A stretch of DNA of 21,143 nt from BS750m-G62 sp964577175 (GCA_964577175.1 CAZNYC010000070.1:1-21143), one strand, 5' to 3'. Shown: positions 6,639 through 14,622, numbered from the stretch's first letter. A program made the numbers and translations. The notes: a model not told the origin generated them from the sequence alone.

Positions 6639-7814
6639 GTGAAACCGAGGACCCGAATCCGGCTCCTGACCGCTTTCCTCCTTCCCCTCGTTCTGCCCGC
6701 GGCGGCCGCCGGCCAGGTGAGGTCGCACTGCCTGCCCGAGACGCGGCCGCCCGGCATGCTGCCGTCGCAGGTGCTGGACACCCCGGCCGTCTACGCCCGC
6801 GAGGTCTCCATTCCGCTGGCCCACGAGAAGAAGGCCGTGGGCCCGTCGAAGACCTCCGACGCCGACGTCCGCCGGATGCTCGGCCTGCCGACGAAGGCCG
6901 CGGGCCGGCCCGACGCGACGAGCCTGTCGGCGATGGTGCCGGCCGCCCGGCGGGTGGTCGAGCAGGCCCGCAGCGGCGCCCACCGCGACGCCGCCGAGAC
7001 GGGCGACAGTCTCCTCCGCTCCCCTGCCGGACGCTTCGAGGACTACACGTGGGACTACGTGGCGAGCGCAACCGGGTGGTCGCACCTGCAACTCGGCCAA
7101 GACGGGGCGGCCGCCAAGGCCCACGAACTCGCCGCCGGACGCATCCGCGACACCGACGTCGCGACGTACCACCGGATGGCGGCGGCGGCGATCCGCAAGG
7201 CCGCCGAGTCGCCCGGCGGCGCCGACGCCCTCAAGGACCCCGACGCCTGGCAGCGGGCCATCCGCGAGCAACTCCTCGACACGGTCAAGACCTTCCAGGA
7301 ACACGTGAAACTCGCGGCGTCCGTGACCTCGGCCACGCGGCGGCTGGATAACCTCCGTGCGGCGTACGGGGCGATGCGGATGGCGCTCGTCGCGGACCCG
7401 GACTTCGCCGAGCAGAAGGCCCTGCCCGCGTTCCGCCGGGCCGCCGACACCCTCTGCACCGAGTCGATCCCCGATATCCTGGACCGCGGCCGTAAGATGC
7501 ACGACCGCCTGACCCAACTCCGCAAGACGCCGATCAAGGGCGTGGACTGGGGCGGGTGGTGCCGGCTCGTCAGCCACCTGTGGGACACCGTCCGCGAGGC
7601 CAAACGCCTGTGCCGGGCCCACGATTACCTGCGGCGGACGGGGCTGGCGTCGTCGCGCGACGCCGGCCGCCTCTTCCGCGAGGCCAACGCCCTGCTCTTC
7701 ATCCCCGGCAGCCGGCGGATGATCTGGAACCCCCGCGGCGGTCTCCGGTCCACCTACTCCCGCGACCTGCGAAAAGTCATCCCCTGCGACGAGACGTTCG
7801 TCCGGCCGATGTAG
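6639..7814 (+). CDS. Exported protein of unknown function, paralogue of the preceding gene
   Basis: From GTG 6639 this encodes 391 residues. The start was chosen because GGAG lies 8 bases upstream and the product begins with a signal peptide (MKPRTRIRLLTAFLLPLVLP, then AAAAGQV). ATG 6621 in frame is the alternative. It shares colinear motifs with the 5195-6541 product: WDYVASATGWSHLQLG, TYHRMAAAAI, LDNLRAAYGAMRMALVAD, LWDTVREAKRLCRAHDYL and a final ETFVRPM beside ETLVTPI. It lacks the C-terminal octapeptide repeats. Cys residues flank the mature region (SHCLPE; VIPCDE). The gap to the upstream gene is 97 bases, so co-transcription is likely. No known domain was recognised; a helical periplasmic or surface protein is as much as can be inferred. 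Confidence 0.78.
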   Translation: MKPRTRIRLLTAFLLPLVLPAAAAGQVRSHCLPETRPPGMLPSQVLDTPAVYAREVSIPLAHEKKAVGPSKTSDADVRRMLGLPTKAAGRPDATSLSAMVPAARRVVEQARSGAHRDAAETGDSLLRSPAGRFEDYTWDYVASATGWSHLQLGQDGAAAKAHELAAGRIRDTDVATYHRMAAAAIRKAAESPGGADALKDPDAWQRAIREQLLDTVKTFQEHVKLAASVTSATRRLDNLRAAYGAMRMALVADPDFAEQKALPAFRRAADTLCTESIPDILDRGRKMHDRLTQLRKTPIKGVDWGGWCRLVSHLWDTVREAKRLCRAHDYLRRTGLASSRDAGRLFREANALLFIPGSRRMIWNPRGGLRSTYSRDLRKVIPCDETFVRPM

Positions 7815-7894
7815 GGGCCGCCGGCCATCTTCATCGGCCATGGCACGTGTCCCGCCAGATGCGGATGACCCGCCGCTGCCGCAGCGGGCTCGAA
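7815..7894. repeat. Palindromic element, copy A (left end degraded)
   Basis: This copy begins directly after the TAG stop of the preceding gene and ends GCGGGCTCGAA. It carries the central block CATCTTCATCGG, a GGCACGTG-like core, GCGGATGACCCGCCGC and the right hairpin. The left hairpin is degenerate. A pyrimidine-rich tract (about 7905-7940, mostly C and T) fills part of the gap up to the PHP gene. Confidence 0.75.
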
Positions 7895-8006
7895 CGATCG
7901 CGCGCCGCCCCCCCCCCTTCCCCCTCTACCCTATTCCCCGCGATTTTCCTTGCAATCCCGACGCCTACCGCGTTTCTTCTCCAGAGGGGACGGGGCGGAC
8001 CCATCC

Positions 8007-9257
8007 ATGACCCACACCACAACAGACCGGGCGGACGGCGATCTGGCCGCCTATCGCGAACGCGAGCAGACCCTCTACCGCGTTCGCGAGGCGCTGTTCC
8101 GGGCCGACACCTGGGACGCCTTCGCCGAAACCCTCGTCGCCGGCGGCATGCCGGAACCCCGCGTCCGCCAGATCGTGGCCCCGCCCGTGACGATGGACCT
8201 GCACACACACTCGACGTACTCCGACGGCGAGGTCCCGCCTCGCAAACTCGCCTGGCTCGCCCGCCTTCTCGGCCTGGAGGCGATCGGCCTGACGGACCAC
8301 GACAGCGTGGACGGCCTCCGCGACCTCTACAGCGAGGCCATGCTGCTGGGCGTCTCGGCGGTCCCCGGCGTCGAACTCTCCACCGGCCGCAGCGGACTGG
8401 AGATTCTCGTCTACTTCCCGGACGCCGGCCAGTTCTTCGGGTTCCTGACGACACCGCGCGGCGCCCGCTTCACGAAGTACCTGCAGCGCAAGCAGCAGGC
8501 CGTCCACGAGGTCACCCTGAAGGTCCTCGCCAGCGTCAACCGGTGGCTGAAGAAGCAGGGCGTGCCGGCCGAGGAGCACGTGACCGAGACCGAACTCGAC
8601 GCATGGTACGGCGGCCAGGAGCCGTTCTACCCCGGCACCGTGGCCGTCCTGGGGCTGAAGCGGCTGGACGCGCGGCAGCGGAAACGGCTGGGCATCCACG
8701 ACCCGCGGGCGTTCAACACGCACGTCGTCACGCCGGCCCTGAAGCGCCTCGGCGGGGCGGGCGGCACGCGGACCGGCGTCGACGAGGCCACCGAGGAGGT
8801 CCGCGACGAACTCGCCAGGCTCCGGCGCGGCGAGGTGGGCACCGTCGTCGTCCTCTCCCATCCCAAGGAACTCGTCACGAAGGGCAAGATGACGCTCGGC
8901 CAGGTGGCCCGGACGATCCGGTACCTGACGGCCGAGGGCCGCCTCGACGGCGTGGAGGTCGGCTGCGCCCGCGACACCGAGGCCGACGTGCGCGTGTGGC
9001 GCGAGATGATCGACGAGGTCAACGCCGACATCGCCGCGGGCGATCTGCCGGGACCCGGTCCCCTGCTCATGCCGGGGTATACGTCGGACTTTCACGTCCT
9101 CGCCCCCGGCCGGGCGACGGGCGAGATCACCCTCGCCTTCGGTCTGCTGGACGAGCGGCCCGGGCACCGGCGGGGGAACCTCCGTCCGCAGACGGGGGCC
9201 GAGGACCTCATCGAGGCCCTGCGCCGCCGCGCCGCCCTCCGCGCGCAGGGGGGGTAA
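8007..9257 (+). CDS. PHP-domain metal-dependent phosphoesterase
   Basis: A 416-residue protein with the PHP (polymerase and histidinol phosphatase) metal-site signature. DLHTHSTYSDG (64-74) and TDHDS (96-100) supply the first ligands, GVELS gives Glu123, SHPKE gives His285, and SDFH (360-363) supplies the last Asp/His pair. The order fits the TrpH/YciV-like phosphoesterase group. It is longer than a typical PHP protein: about 110 residues (150-270), with a Lys/Arg-rich first half, are inserted between the Glu and His strands, and about 60 residues precede the domain. It may hydrolyse a nucleotide or sugar phosphate; the substrate cannot be named. ATG 8007 was preferred over an in-frame TTG at 7950; the ribosome site is weak. 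It converges with the DUF4445 gene. Confidence 0.85.
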   Translation: MTHTTTDRADGDLAAYREREQTLYRVREALFRADTWDAFAETLVAGGMPEPRVRQIVAPPVTMDLHTHSTYSDGEVPPRKLAWLARLLGLEAIGLTDHDSVDGLRDLYSEAMLLGVSAVPGVELSTGRSGLEILVYFPDAGQFFGFLTTPRGARFTKYLQRKQQAVHEVTLKVLASVNRWLKKQGVPAEEHVTETELDAWYGGQEPFYPGTVAVLGLKRLDARQRKRLGIHDPRAFNTHVVTPALKRLGGAGGTRTGVDEATEEVRDELARLRRGEVGTVVVLSHPKELVTKGKMTLGQVARTIRYLTAEGRLDGVEVGCARDTEADVRVWREMIDEVNADIAAGDLPGPGPLLMPGYTSDFHVLAPGRATGEITLAFGLLDERPGHRRGNLRPQTGAEDLIEALRRRAALRAQGG

Positions 9258-9309
9258 CGGTCTCGCCATGCGTTCAGCGCGCCGGGCCTCCGAGCCCGCC
9301 GAGACGCCG

Positions 9310-9405
9310 TTCGCGCCCGCCGCGGAAGCGGCGGGGCATCTTCATCCGTCATGGCACGTGCCACCGCAGATGCGTATAACCCGGTGCTTCCGCCGGGGGC
9401 TCGAA
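9310..9405. repeat. Palindromic element, copy B (full length, 96 bases)
   Basis: This runs from TTCGCGCCCGCC to CCGGGGGCTCGAA. The left hairpin is CCCGCCGC-GGAA-GCGGCGGG, the centre holds ATGGCACGTGCCA, and the right hairpin is a looser CCCGGTGC-TTCC-GCCGGGG. It lies between the convergent PHP and DUF4445 genes, where its symmetry could serve both as a transcript end. Confidence 0.85.
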
Positions 9406-9438
9406 CGGCGGTGGCTTCGAACAGCAACGCCGCCACCC

Positions 9439-11286
9439 CTACCCCTCCGGAAACACCATCGCGTCCGCGAAGCGGGTCTGGAAGTCCGGCCGGCGCGAGA
9501 GTTCCACATGCTCGACGCCCTTGGCTACGTCCGCCGCCACGTGACGCAAATTCTTATTCATGAGCAGCATCCGTGCCCCGGCGCCGGCGGCGTTGCCGAC
9601 GAAGCGGACCTTCTCGAGCGGCACGTCGGGCAGGAGGCCGATGGCCCGGGCCCGCTCCGGGCGGATGTAGTTGCCGAACGCCCCCGCCAGCAGCACCTCC
9701 TCCACGTCCGCGAGCGACGCCCCGAACTCCTCGAGGAGCGAGGCGACGCCGGCGGCGATGGCCCCCTTGGCCAGTTGCACCTCCCGCACGTCGCGCTGCG
9801 TCAGAAGCACCTTGTGGCCGCCCTCCTCGGCCTCGGCCAGGACGAACGCGGCCTCGCCGTCGGCGGGGCGGAGGCGCTCGGCCAGGCCGGGGGCCGCGCC
9901 CGCCAGGTCGTCGGCGGACCGCATCCGGCCGGACGGTTCCAGGACACCCGCCGCGACCATCGCGGCGATGGCGTCGATGAGCCCCGTGCCGCAGAGGCCC
10001 GTCGGCGCCGCGTCGCCGATGGTGCGGAGGGTCACCCGGCCGTCGTCGATATCCACGCGGTCGATGGCGCCGGTGGCGGCCCGCATGCCGTAGCGGATGC
10101 GGGCGCCCTCCAGGGCGGGTCCGGCAGCGGTGGAACAGGCGAGGAGGCGCTCGCGCGTGCCGAGGACGATCTCGCCGTTGGTGCCGATGTCGATCGCCAG
10201 GCGCAGGCCGTCGCCGGCGTGCATGCCGGTGGCCAGGATGACGCCAACCGTGTCGGCCCCGACGAAGCCGGCCACGAGCGGCGCGGTGTACAGCCGGCCG
10301 CGGCGGTGCATCGTCAGCCCCAGGCCGCGGGCCGACACCGAGTGCGCCGACGCCGACACCGCCACGAACGGCGCCCGCGCGATCGCCTCGGTCGGCAGCC
10401 GCAGCAGCAGGTGGTTCATCGTGGTGTTGCCGACCATCGCGGCCTCGTAGACGACGGAGGTCTTGACGTGGGCGCGGCGGCAGGCCTCGGCAAGGATCTC
10501 GTTCAGGGCATCGACGACGAGGGTCTGGAGGGTGCGGGCGCCGCGTTTCTCGCGGCCGCTGTACTCGATGCGGGCGATGACGTCGTCGCCGTAGGCCGCC
10601 TGCGGGTTCGCCCGGCTCGCGGTGGCCGCCACCTCCCCCGTCACAAGGTTCACGAGGTACCCGACGAGCGTCGTCGTGCCGACGTCCAGGGCCAGGCCGT
10701 AGCAGGCGTCCGCGGCGGTGGGGCGATCGAGGTGCACCACCTCGCGCCCCACGACCGTGACCGCGGGATGGAAGTCCAGCGACCGGAGGCGGCGGGGCAC
10801 CTCGCGCAGCAGCGGCGCGGGGATGGTGAGGTCGTCCAGCCCCTCGTCGGCGAGGACGTCGAGCAGGCGGTCGGCGTCCGCCCGCTGGTCCGCGACGGAC
10901 GGTTCCGGCACGTGGACGGCCCGTTTGCGGACGTTCGGGATGAGCGGGACCTCGAAGGCGGTGCCCTCGGTCAGGATCTGCTCGTCGCGCGTGCGGGCCT
11001 CGCGCGGGATGACGACCCGCATGTCACCGCGGACGCGGACCTGGCAGGCGAGACGGAGGCCCCGGCGGAGTTCCTCGCCGGAGAGGAGGCGGCGGCCGGC
11101 CTCGGACGGGCCGGGCGGACGGTCCGGGATGGCGACCCGGCACCCGCCGCACGTCCCCTGGCCGCCGCACGGCGCCTCCAGGACAATGCCGCCCGCCTGG
11201 GCCGCCTCCAGCAGCGTCCAGCCGTGCGGGACGTCGACGGTGCGGCCCTCGGGTTCGAACGTGACGTGATGGGTCGTCTCGGGCAC
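9439..11286 (-). CDS. Ferredoxin-DUF4445 protein, reductive activator of corrinoid enzymes (RACE type)
   Basis: A 615-residue protein. Residues 1-90 form a plant-type [2Fe-2S] ferredoxin domain with Cys40, Cys46, Cys49 (PCGGQGTCGGC) and Cys81 (RLACQV). After a linker, the DUF4445/ASKHA ATPase-like region starts near 195: LALDVGTTTLVGYLVNL, NPQAAYGDDVIARI, MVGNTTMNHLLL, LAIDIGTNGEIVLG, CSTAAGPALEGARI, GLCGTGLIDAIA and LAGAFGNYI. Proteins of this family use ATP and a low-potential electron to bring inactive cob(II)alamin in corrinoid proteins back to Co(I). The start is GTG 11286 with a GAGGTG-type site just upstream. The URO-D-family gene at 1681 is a plausible functional relative. No corrinoid protein gene is in view, so the partner is unknown. 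Confidence 0.92.
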   Translation of the reverse strand: MPETTHHVTFEPEGRTVDVPHGWTLLEAAQAGGIVLEAPCGGQGTCGGCRVAIPDRPPGPSEAGRRLLSGEELRRGLRLACQVRVRGDMRVVIPREARTRDEQILTEGTAFEVPLIPNVRKRAVHVPEPSVADQRADADRLLDVLADEGLDDLTIPAPLLREVPRRLRSLDFHPAVTVVGREVVHLDRPTAADACYGLALDVGTTTLVGYLVNLVTGEVAATASRANPQAAYGDDVIARIEYSGREKRGARTLQTLVVDALNEILAEACRRAHVKTSVVYEAAMVGNTTMNHLLLRLPTEAIARAPFVAVSASAHSVSARGLGLTMHRRGRLYTAPLVAGFVGADTVGVILATGMHAGDGLRLAIDIGTNGEIVLGTRERLLACSTAAGPALEGARIRYGMRAATGAIDRVDIDDGRVTLRTIGDAAPTGLCGTGLIDAIAAMVAAGVLEPSGRMRSADDLAGAAPGLAERLRPADGEAAFVLAEAEEGGHKVLLTQRDVREVQLAKGAIAAGVASLLEEFGASLADVEEVLLAGAFGNYIRPERARAIGLLPDVPLEKVRFVGNAAGAGARMLLMNKNLRHVAADVAKGVEHVELSRRPDFQTRFADAMVFPEG

Positions 11287-11321
11287 GGGGCACCTCGCGG
11301 TCGGCGGCCGAGTGAAACGGC

Positions 11322-11350
11322 ATGATAGACCGGCGGCGGGGGCAAGTCAA
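11322..11350 (-). promoter_or_regulatory. Promoter of the DUF4445 gene
   Basis: On the minus strand TTGACT (11345-11350) and TATCAT (11322-11327) are separated by exactly 17 bases and each matches consensus at 5 of 6 positions. It lies about 40 bases ahead of the GTG start. It is back-to-back with the dehydrogenase promoter; the two -35 boxes are 10 bases apart. Confidence 0.7.
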
Positions 11351-11360
11351 CGCACCGCGC

Positions 11361-11390
11361 TTGCAGCGGCGGCGGGCGGAGGCGTATAAT
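11361..11390 (+). promoter_or_regulatory. Promoter of the alcohol dehydrogenase operon
   Basis: TTGCAG (11361-11366), an 18-base spacer and a perfect TATAAT (11385-11390) lie about 40 bases ahead of the GTG start at 11428. This is one of the clearest sigma-70 promoters in the window. Shared regulation with the divergent DUF4445 gene is possible because only 10 bases separate the two promoters. Confidence 0.72.
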
Positions 11391-11427
11391 CGGTCTCGGC
11401 GCACCTCGACATCATGAAAGGACTCTC

Positions 11428-12543
11428 GTGCCCACCTCCACCTTCCGCGCGCCGGACGCCGTCTGCTTCGGCGCCGGCGCCCTCGACGACCTCGGCGAGC
11501 AGACGAGCCGCCTCGGCGGCCGGGCCGTCCTCGTCACCGGCCGCAAGGCGATGGCCGAGGCCGGCATCACGGACCGGGCGGTCGAGAGCCTGAAGGCCGC
11601 CGGTGTCCAGGCCACCGTCTTCGACGAGGTGGAACCGGAGCCGGACGTGGCCACCGTCGACCGGCTGCGCGAGGTGCTGGCGGACCATCGCGCGGACGTG
11701 GCCGTGGGCCTGGGCGGCGGCAGCGCCATGGACGCCGCCAAGGTCGCCGCCGGCCTCTTCCACGAAGCGCAGCCCACCCGCGCGTTCCATGAGGATGCCG
11801 AGGTGACCGAGCCCGGCATCCCGATGATCGCCGTCCCGTCCACCAGCGGCACGGGCAGCGAGATGACGAACAACGGCGTCATCAGCGACCGCGAGAAGGG
11901 GTACAAGGCCAGCATCCGGCACCCGGGGATGATCCCGGCGGTGGCGCTGGTGGACCCGGAGGTCACGCTGCCCTGCCCGCCCAAGGTGACGGCGATGAGC
12001 GGCGTGGATGCGATGGTCCAGGCGATCGAATCGTACCTGTCGCGGCACGCGACGCCGATGACGGAGGCGATTGCGCTGCGGGCGACGGCGGAACTCGCCA
12101 AAGCCCTGCCGGAGGTCGTGACCCGCGGCGACGACCTGGACCTGCGGACCGCCGCCGCCTGGGGCAGCGCGATGGCGGGCCTGGCGCTCTCCAACGCGCG
12201 CCTCGGCGTGGTGCACGGCATGGCCCACCCCATCGGCGTCCGTTACGGCGTGCCGCACGGACTGGTGTGCGGCGTGCTGCTGCCGGCGGCGCTCGAGTTC
12301 AACCGCGAGGGGGCGGGCGAGAAGTTCGAGCGGCTCCGCGCTTGTGTAGGCGGCGACCCCGTCGGCTACGCCCAGGCGCTGCTCGTGGCGACGGGCCTGC
12401 CGCTGCGGCTGACCGAGTACGGTCTGGACCCGGCGGACTTCGAGGCGATCGCCCGCGAGAGCATGCCGAGCGGTTCCACGAAGGCCAACCCGCGCGAGGT
12501 GACCGAGGAGGACGTCGTCCGCCTGTGCGAGCAGGTGGCGTGA
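11428..12543 (+). CDS. Iron-type (group III) alcohol dehydrogenase
   Basis: A 371-residue NAD(P)-dependent alcohol dehydrogenase of the iron-containing family. GLGGGSAMDAAK (95-106) is the dinucleotide-binding Gly-rich turn and STSGTGSEMTNNGVIS follows. The metal site is Asp194, Gln198, His263 (VHGMAHPIG) and His277 (GVPHGL). In FucO-type enzymes position 198 is normally His; Gln is seen in some subfamilies, so metal use (iron or zinc) is open. The likely reaction is reversible oxidation of a small alcohol to an aldehyde or ketone. It starts with GTG 11428, behind an AAAGGA ribosome site 6-10 bases upstream. NAD(P)H-hydrate epimerase follows after 37 bases, so the two are probably one transcript. 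Confidence 0.9.
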   Translation: MPTSTFRAPDAVCFGAGALDDLGEQTSRLGGRAVLVTGRKAMAEAGITDRAVESLKAAGVQATVFDEVEPEPDVATVDRLREVLADHRADVAVGLGGGSAMDAAKVAAGLFHEAQPTRAFHEDAEVTEPGIPMIAVPSTSGTGSEMTNNGVISDREKGYKASIRHPGMIPAVALVDPEVTLPCPPKVTAMSGVDAMVQAIESYLSRHATPMTEAIALRATAELAKALPEVVTRGDDLDLRTAAAWGSAMAGLALSNARLGVVHGMAHPIGVRYGVPHGLVCGVLLPAALEFNREGAGEKFERLRACVGGDPVGYAQALLVATGLPLRLTEYGLDPADFEAIARESMPSGSTKANPREVTEEDVVRLCEQVA

Positions 12544-12580
12544 TCCCGCGCCGCGAGCAATCACGAAAGGACACACGCCC

Positions 12581-13261
12581 ATGACCGATCAACCTATCCG
12601 CACCCGAGACGAGATCCGCGAATTCGACCGCACGTGTATCGAGGACCTCGGCGTGCCCGGCATCGTCCTGATGGAGAACGCCGGCCGCCAGATCGCCGAA
12701 GTCGTCCGCGAGGACGTCGGCCTCGAGCCCACCCCGCACGTGGTCATCCTGGCCGGGCGCGGCAACAACGGGGGCGACGGGTTCGTCGTGGCCCGGCACC
12801 TGGCCATCTACGGGGTGCTGGCGAAGATCCTCGTCATCGGCCGGCGCTCGGACGTCAGCGGCGACGCGCACACCAACCTCAGCGTCCTGGAGGCCATGGA
12901 CGCCGACATCGAAGTCCTCGACGGCGTCGACGAGGCGGTCATCGAGCGGTGCCAGCAGGTGCTGAACGTGGCCGACGTCATCGTCGACGGCCTGCTCGGC
13001 ACGGGCACGCAGGGCGAGATCCGCCCGCCCTTCGGCGGCATCATCGAAGCCGTCAATGCCCACCGCGACCACGCCGACGTCTTCGCCATCGACATCCCGA
13101 GCGGCATGGACGCCGACTCGGGGATGCCCCTCGGCCCGACGGTCCGCGCCAAGGCCACCGTGACGATGGCAGCCCTGAAGAAGGGCTTCGCCGCCGAGGG
13201 GGCCGAGGCGTACACCGGCCGCGTCATCCTCGCGGACATCGGCGTGCCCCTGCCGGGGTAG
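12581..13261 (+). CDS. nnrE: NAD(P)H-hydrate epimerase (YjeF N-terminal domain)
   Basis: A 226-residue protein that is a complete YjeF_N domain without the ADP/ATP-dependent dehydratase (NnrD) part. Key features are LMENAGRQIA (31-40), AGRGNNGGDGFVVARHL as the nucleotide-binding loop, DVIVDGLLGTGTQGEIRPPF, and AIDIPSGMDADSG. It converts the R form of damaged, hydrated NAD(P)H to the S form so that NnrD can repair it. No NnrD gene is visible here. Placement behind an NAD(P)-dependent dehydrogenase suits a cofactor-repair role. The ATG at 12581 has AAAGG about 10 bases upstream. The palindromic element copy C starts 11 bases after its stop. Confidence 0.92.
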   Translation: MTDQPIRTRDEIREFDRTCIEDLGVPGIVLMENAGRQIAEVVREDVGLEPTPHVVILAGRGNNGGDGFVVARHLAIYGVLAKILVIGRRSDVSGDAHTNLSVLEAMDADIEVLDGVDEAVIERCQQVLNVADVIVDGLLGTGTQGEIRPPFGGIIEAVNAHRDHADVFAIDIPSGMDADSGMPLGPTVRAKATVTMAALKKGFAAEGAEAYTGRVILADIGVPLPG

Positions 13262-13271
13262 ACGTGTCGTA

Positions 13272-13367
13272 TCCGAGCCCGGCGCGGAAGCACCGGGACA
13301 TTCTCATCCGGCTTGGCATATGCCACGGCGGATGGAGATGACCCGCCGCTCCCGCGGCGGGCTCGAA
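13272..13367. repeat. Palindromic element, copy C (full length, 96 bases)
   Basis: This is the most symmetrical copy. The outer ends are CCGAGCCCG and CGGGCTCGAA. The left hairpin is CCCGGCGC-GGAA-GCACCGGG. The central arm pairs CTCATCCG with CGGATGGAG around TGGCATATGCCA. The right hairpin is CCCGCCGC-TCCC-GCGGCGGG. The whole can fold into a three-armed cloverleaf closed by the outer stem. It sits between the epimerase and glycosyltransferase genes. Confidence 0.9.
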
Positions 13368-13409
13368 TGACGGCGCCATCGAGCGGCGCGCGAAACCAAG
13401 AGGCACCGC

Positions 13410-14447
13410 GTGGCAAAACGCCTGCTCATCCTGACCCGCCGGCCCGAGGGGGCGCCGTTCCGGCAGCGCATCGCGCCGTACCTGGACGCCCTGCGCGCGC
13501 GGGGCATCGAGCCGGCCGTCGAGGTCCTGGCGACCGCGGCCTGGCTGCGCCTGCGGCAACTGCGGCGGGCGCGGACGGCCGACGGCGTCCTCCTCCATCG
13601 CAAGACCCTCACGTGGTGGGAAGCCCGCGCCCTCGGGCCGGCGGCGTCGCGCGGGCCGCTGCTCTACGACGTGGACGACGCGGTCATGGTCCAGGCCCGG
13701 CGGCCGGAGCGGGTGCATCGCGCCCGGTCCCGCCGCTTCGGCCGGACCGTGTCGGGGGCGGCCCTCGTGCTGGCGGGGAACCCGATCCTGGCCGACCGCG
13801 CCCGCGAGGCCGGCGCCGCGCGGGCCGAGGTCGTCCCGACCGGTCTGGATGCGGCCCGGTATCCGCCGAAGGAATCGTACGGCCTGCGAGACGGCCCGCG
13901 GCTGGTGTGGATCGGCAGCCGGAGCACGGTGAAGCAACTCGCGCGGCTGCGGCAGGCCCTGGGGGCCGTCGGGCGCGAGGTGCCGGGCGCCCGGCTGCGG
14001 GTCATTGCCGATGCGCCGCTCGCGCTGGAGGACCTGAGGGTCGAGAACGTGCCGTGGTCGCGCGAGGCCGAGGGCCGCCTGCTCGCCGAGTGCGACGTGG
14101 GCATCGCCCCCCTGCCGGACACGGCGTACACGCAGGGCAAGTGCGGGTTCAAGGTGCTCCAGTACATGGCGGCCGGCCTGCCGGCGGTGGCGAGCCCGGT
14201 GGGCGTGCAGGCGGACTACGTCCGGCCGGAGGAATCGGGGCTCCACGCGAGCGGCAAGGCCGAGTGGGTCGAGGCCATCCGGCGCCTCGCCGACGACGCC
14301 GACCTTCGCCGGCGGCTCGGGCAGGCCGGCCGGGCGCGCGTCGAGGCGGAGTTCGACGTTCGGGTGCTGGCGCCGCGGGTAGCCGGCCTCCTCGGGGAGG
14401 CGCTGAAAAACACCAATGCTGAACAGCGAATGATGAATGGCGAATAA
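13410..14447 (+). CDS. GT-B fold glycosyltransferase (GT4-like)
   Basis: A 345-residue protein with a Rossmann-type start (KRLLILTRRP) and the layout of family 4 glycosyltransferases. LLYDVDDAVMV (84-94) is the acidic strand seen in a planctomycete-style subgroup, VVPTGLDAARYP (141-152) ends the N-terminal domain, LVWIGSRSTVKQL (165-177) starts the C-terminal domain, and GKCGFKVLQYMAAGLPAVASPVG (243-265) is the donor-binding region, with Gly-Phe-Lys in place of the usual EX7E first Glu. It probably moves a sugar from a nucleotide-sugar to an envelope or secreted glycan. GTG 13410 is preceded by AGAGG at 6 bases. The last 13 residues (KNTNAEQRMMNGE) come from short-period repeat-like DNA and may be a recent extension. 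Confidence 0.82.
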   Translation: MAKRLLILTRRPEGAPFRQRIAPYLDALRARGIEPAVEVLATAAWLRLRQLRRARTADGVLLHRKTLTWWEARALGPAASRGPLLYDVDDAVMVQARRPERVHRARSRRFGRTVSGAALVLAGNPILADRAREAGAARAEVVPTGLDAARYPPKESYGLRDGPRLVWIGSRSTVKQLARLRQALGAVGREVPGARLRVIADAPLALEDLRVENVPWSREAEGRLLAECDVGIAPLPDTAYTQGKCGFKVLQYMAAGLPAVASPVGVQADYVRPEESGLHASGKAEWVEAIRRLADDADLRRRLGQAGRARVEAEFDVRVLAPRVAGLLGEALKNTNAEQRMMNGE

Positions 14448-14503
14448 CGGATACGCGGCACGCGATGCTTTTGCCGTGCGAGCCGGTTGCGGGAGAAACG
14501 GGT

Positions 14504-14609
14504 TGTCATTCTGAGGAGCCCGCAGGGCGACGAAGAATCTCGCCGTGCGAAAAACGTAACGGCAAAGACCACGGCGAGATCCTTCGGCCCTTCGGGCCTC
14601 AGGATGACA
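14504..14609. repeat. Inverted-repeat element TGTCATTCTGAGG, copy 3
   Basis: The left end TGTCATTCTGAGG and right end CCTCAGGATGACA are imperfect inverted repeats. Inside, CGACGAAGAATCTCGCC is answered by GGCGAGATCCTTCG. An extra hairpin, TTCGGCCC/TTCGGGCC, lies near the right end. It is between the convergent glycosyltransferase and aminotransferase genes. The rest of the gap from 14448 holds no gene. Confidence 0.8.
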
Positions 14610-14622
14610 TCGCTTTACCGAG

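Noticed and set aside
5147..6781. A minus-strand open frame of 544 codons opposite the repeat-tailed exported protein
   Set aside because: Its composition (Val/Gly/Leu with repeated HLVPAV words) mirrors the coding repeats on the plus strand; no start signal or known domain.
9268..11325. A plus-strand open frame of 685 codons opposite the DUF4445 gene
   Set aside because: The minus-strand protein has clear ferredoxin and DUF4445 motifs, so this is an antisense shadow.
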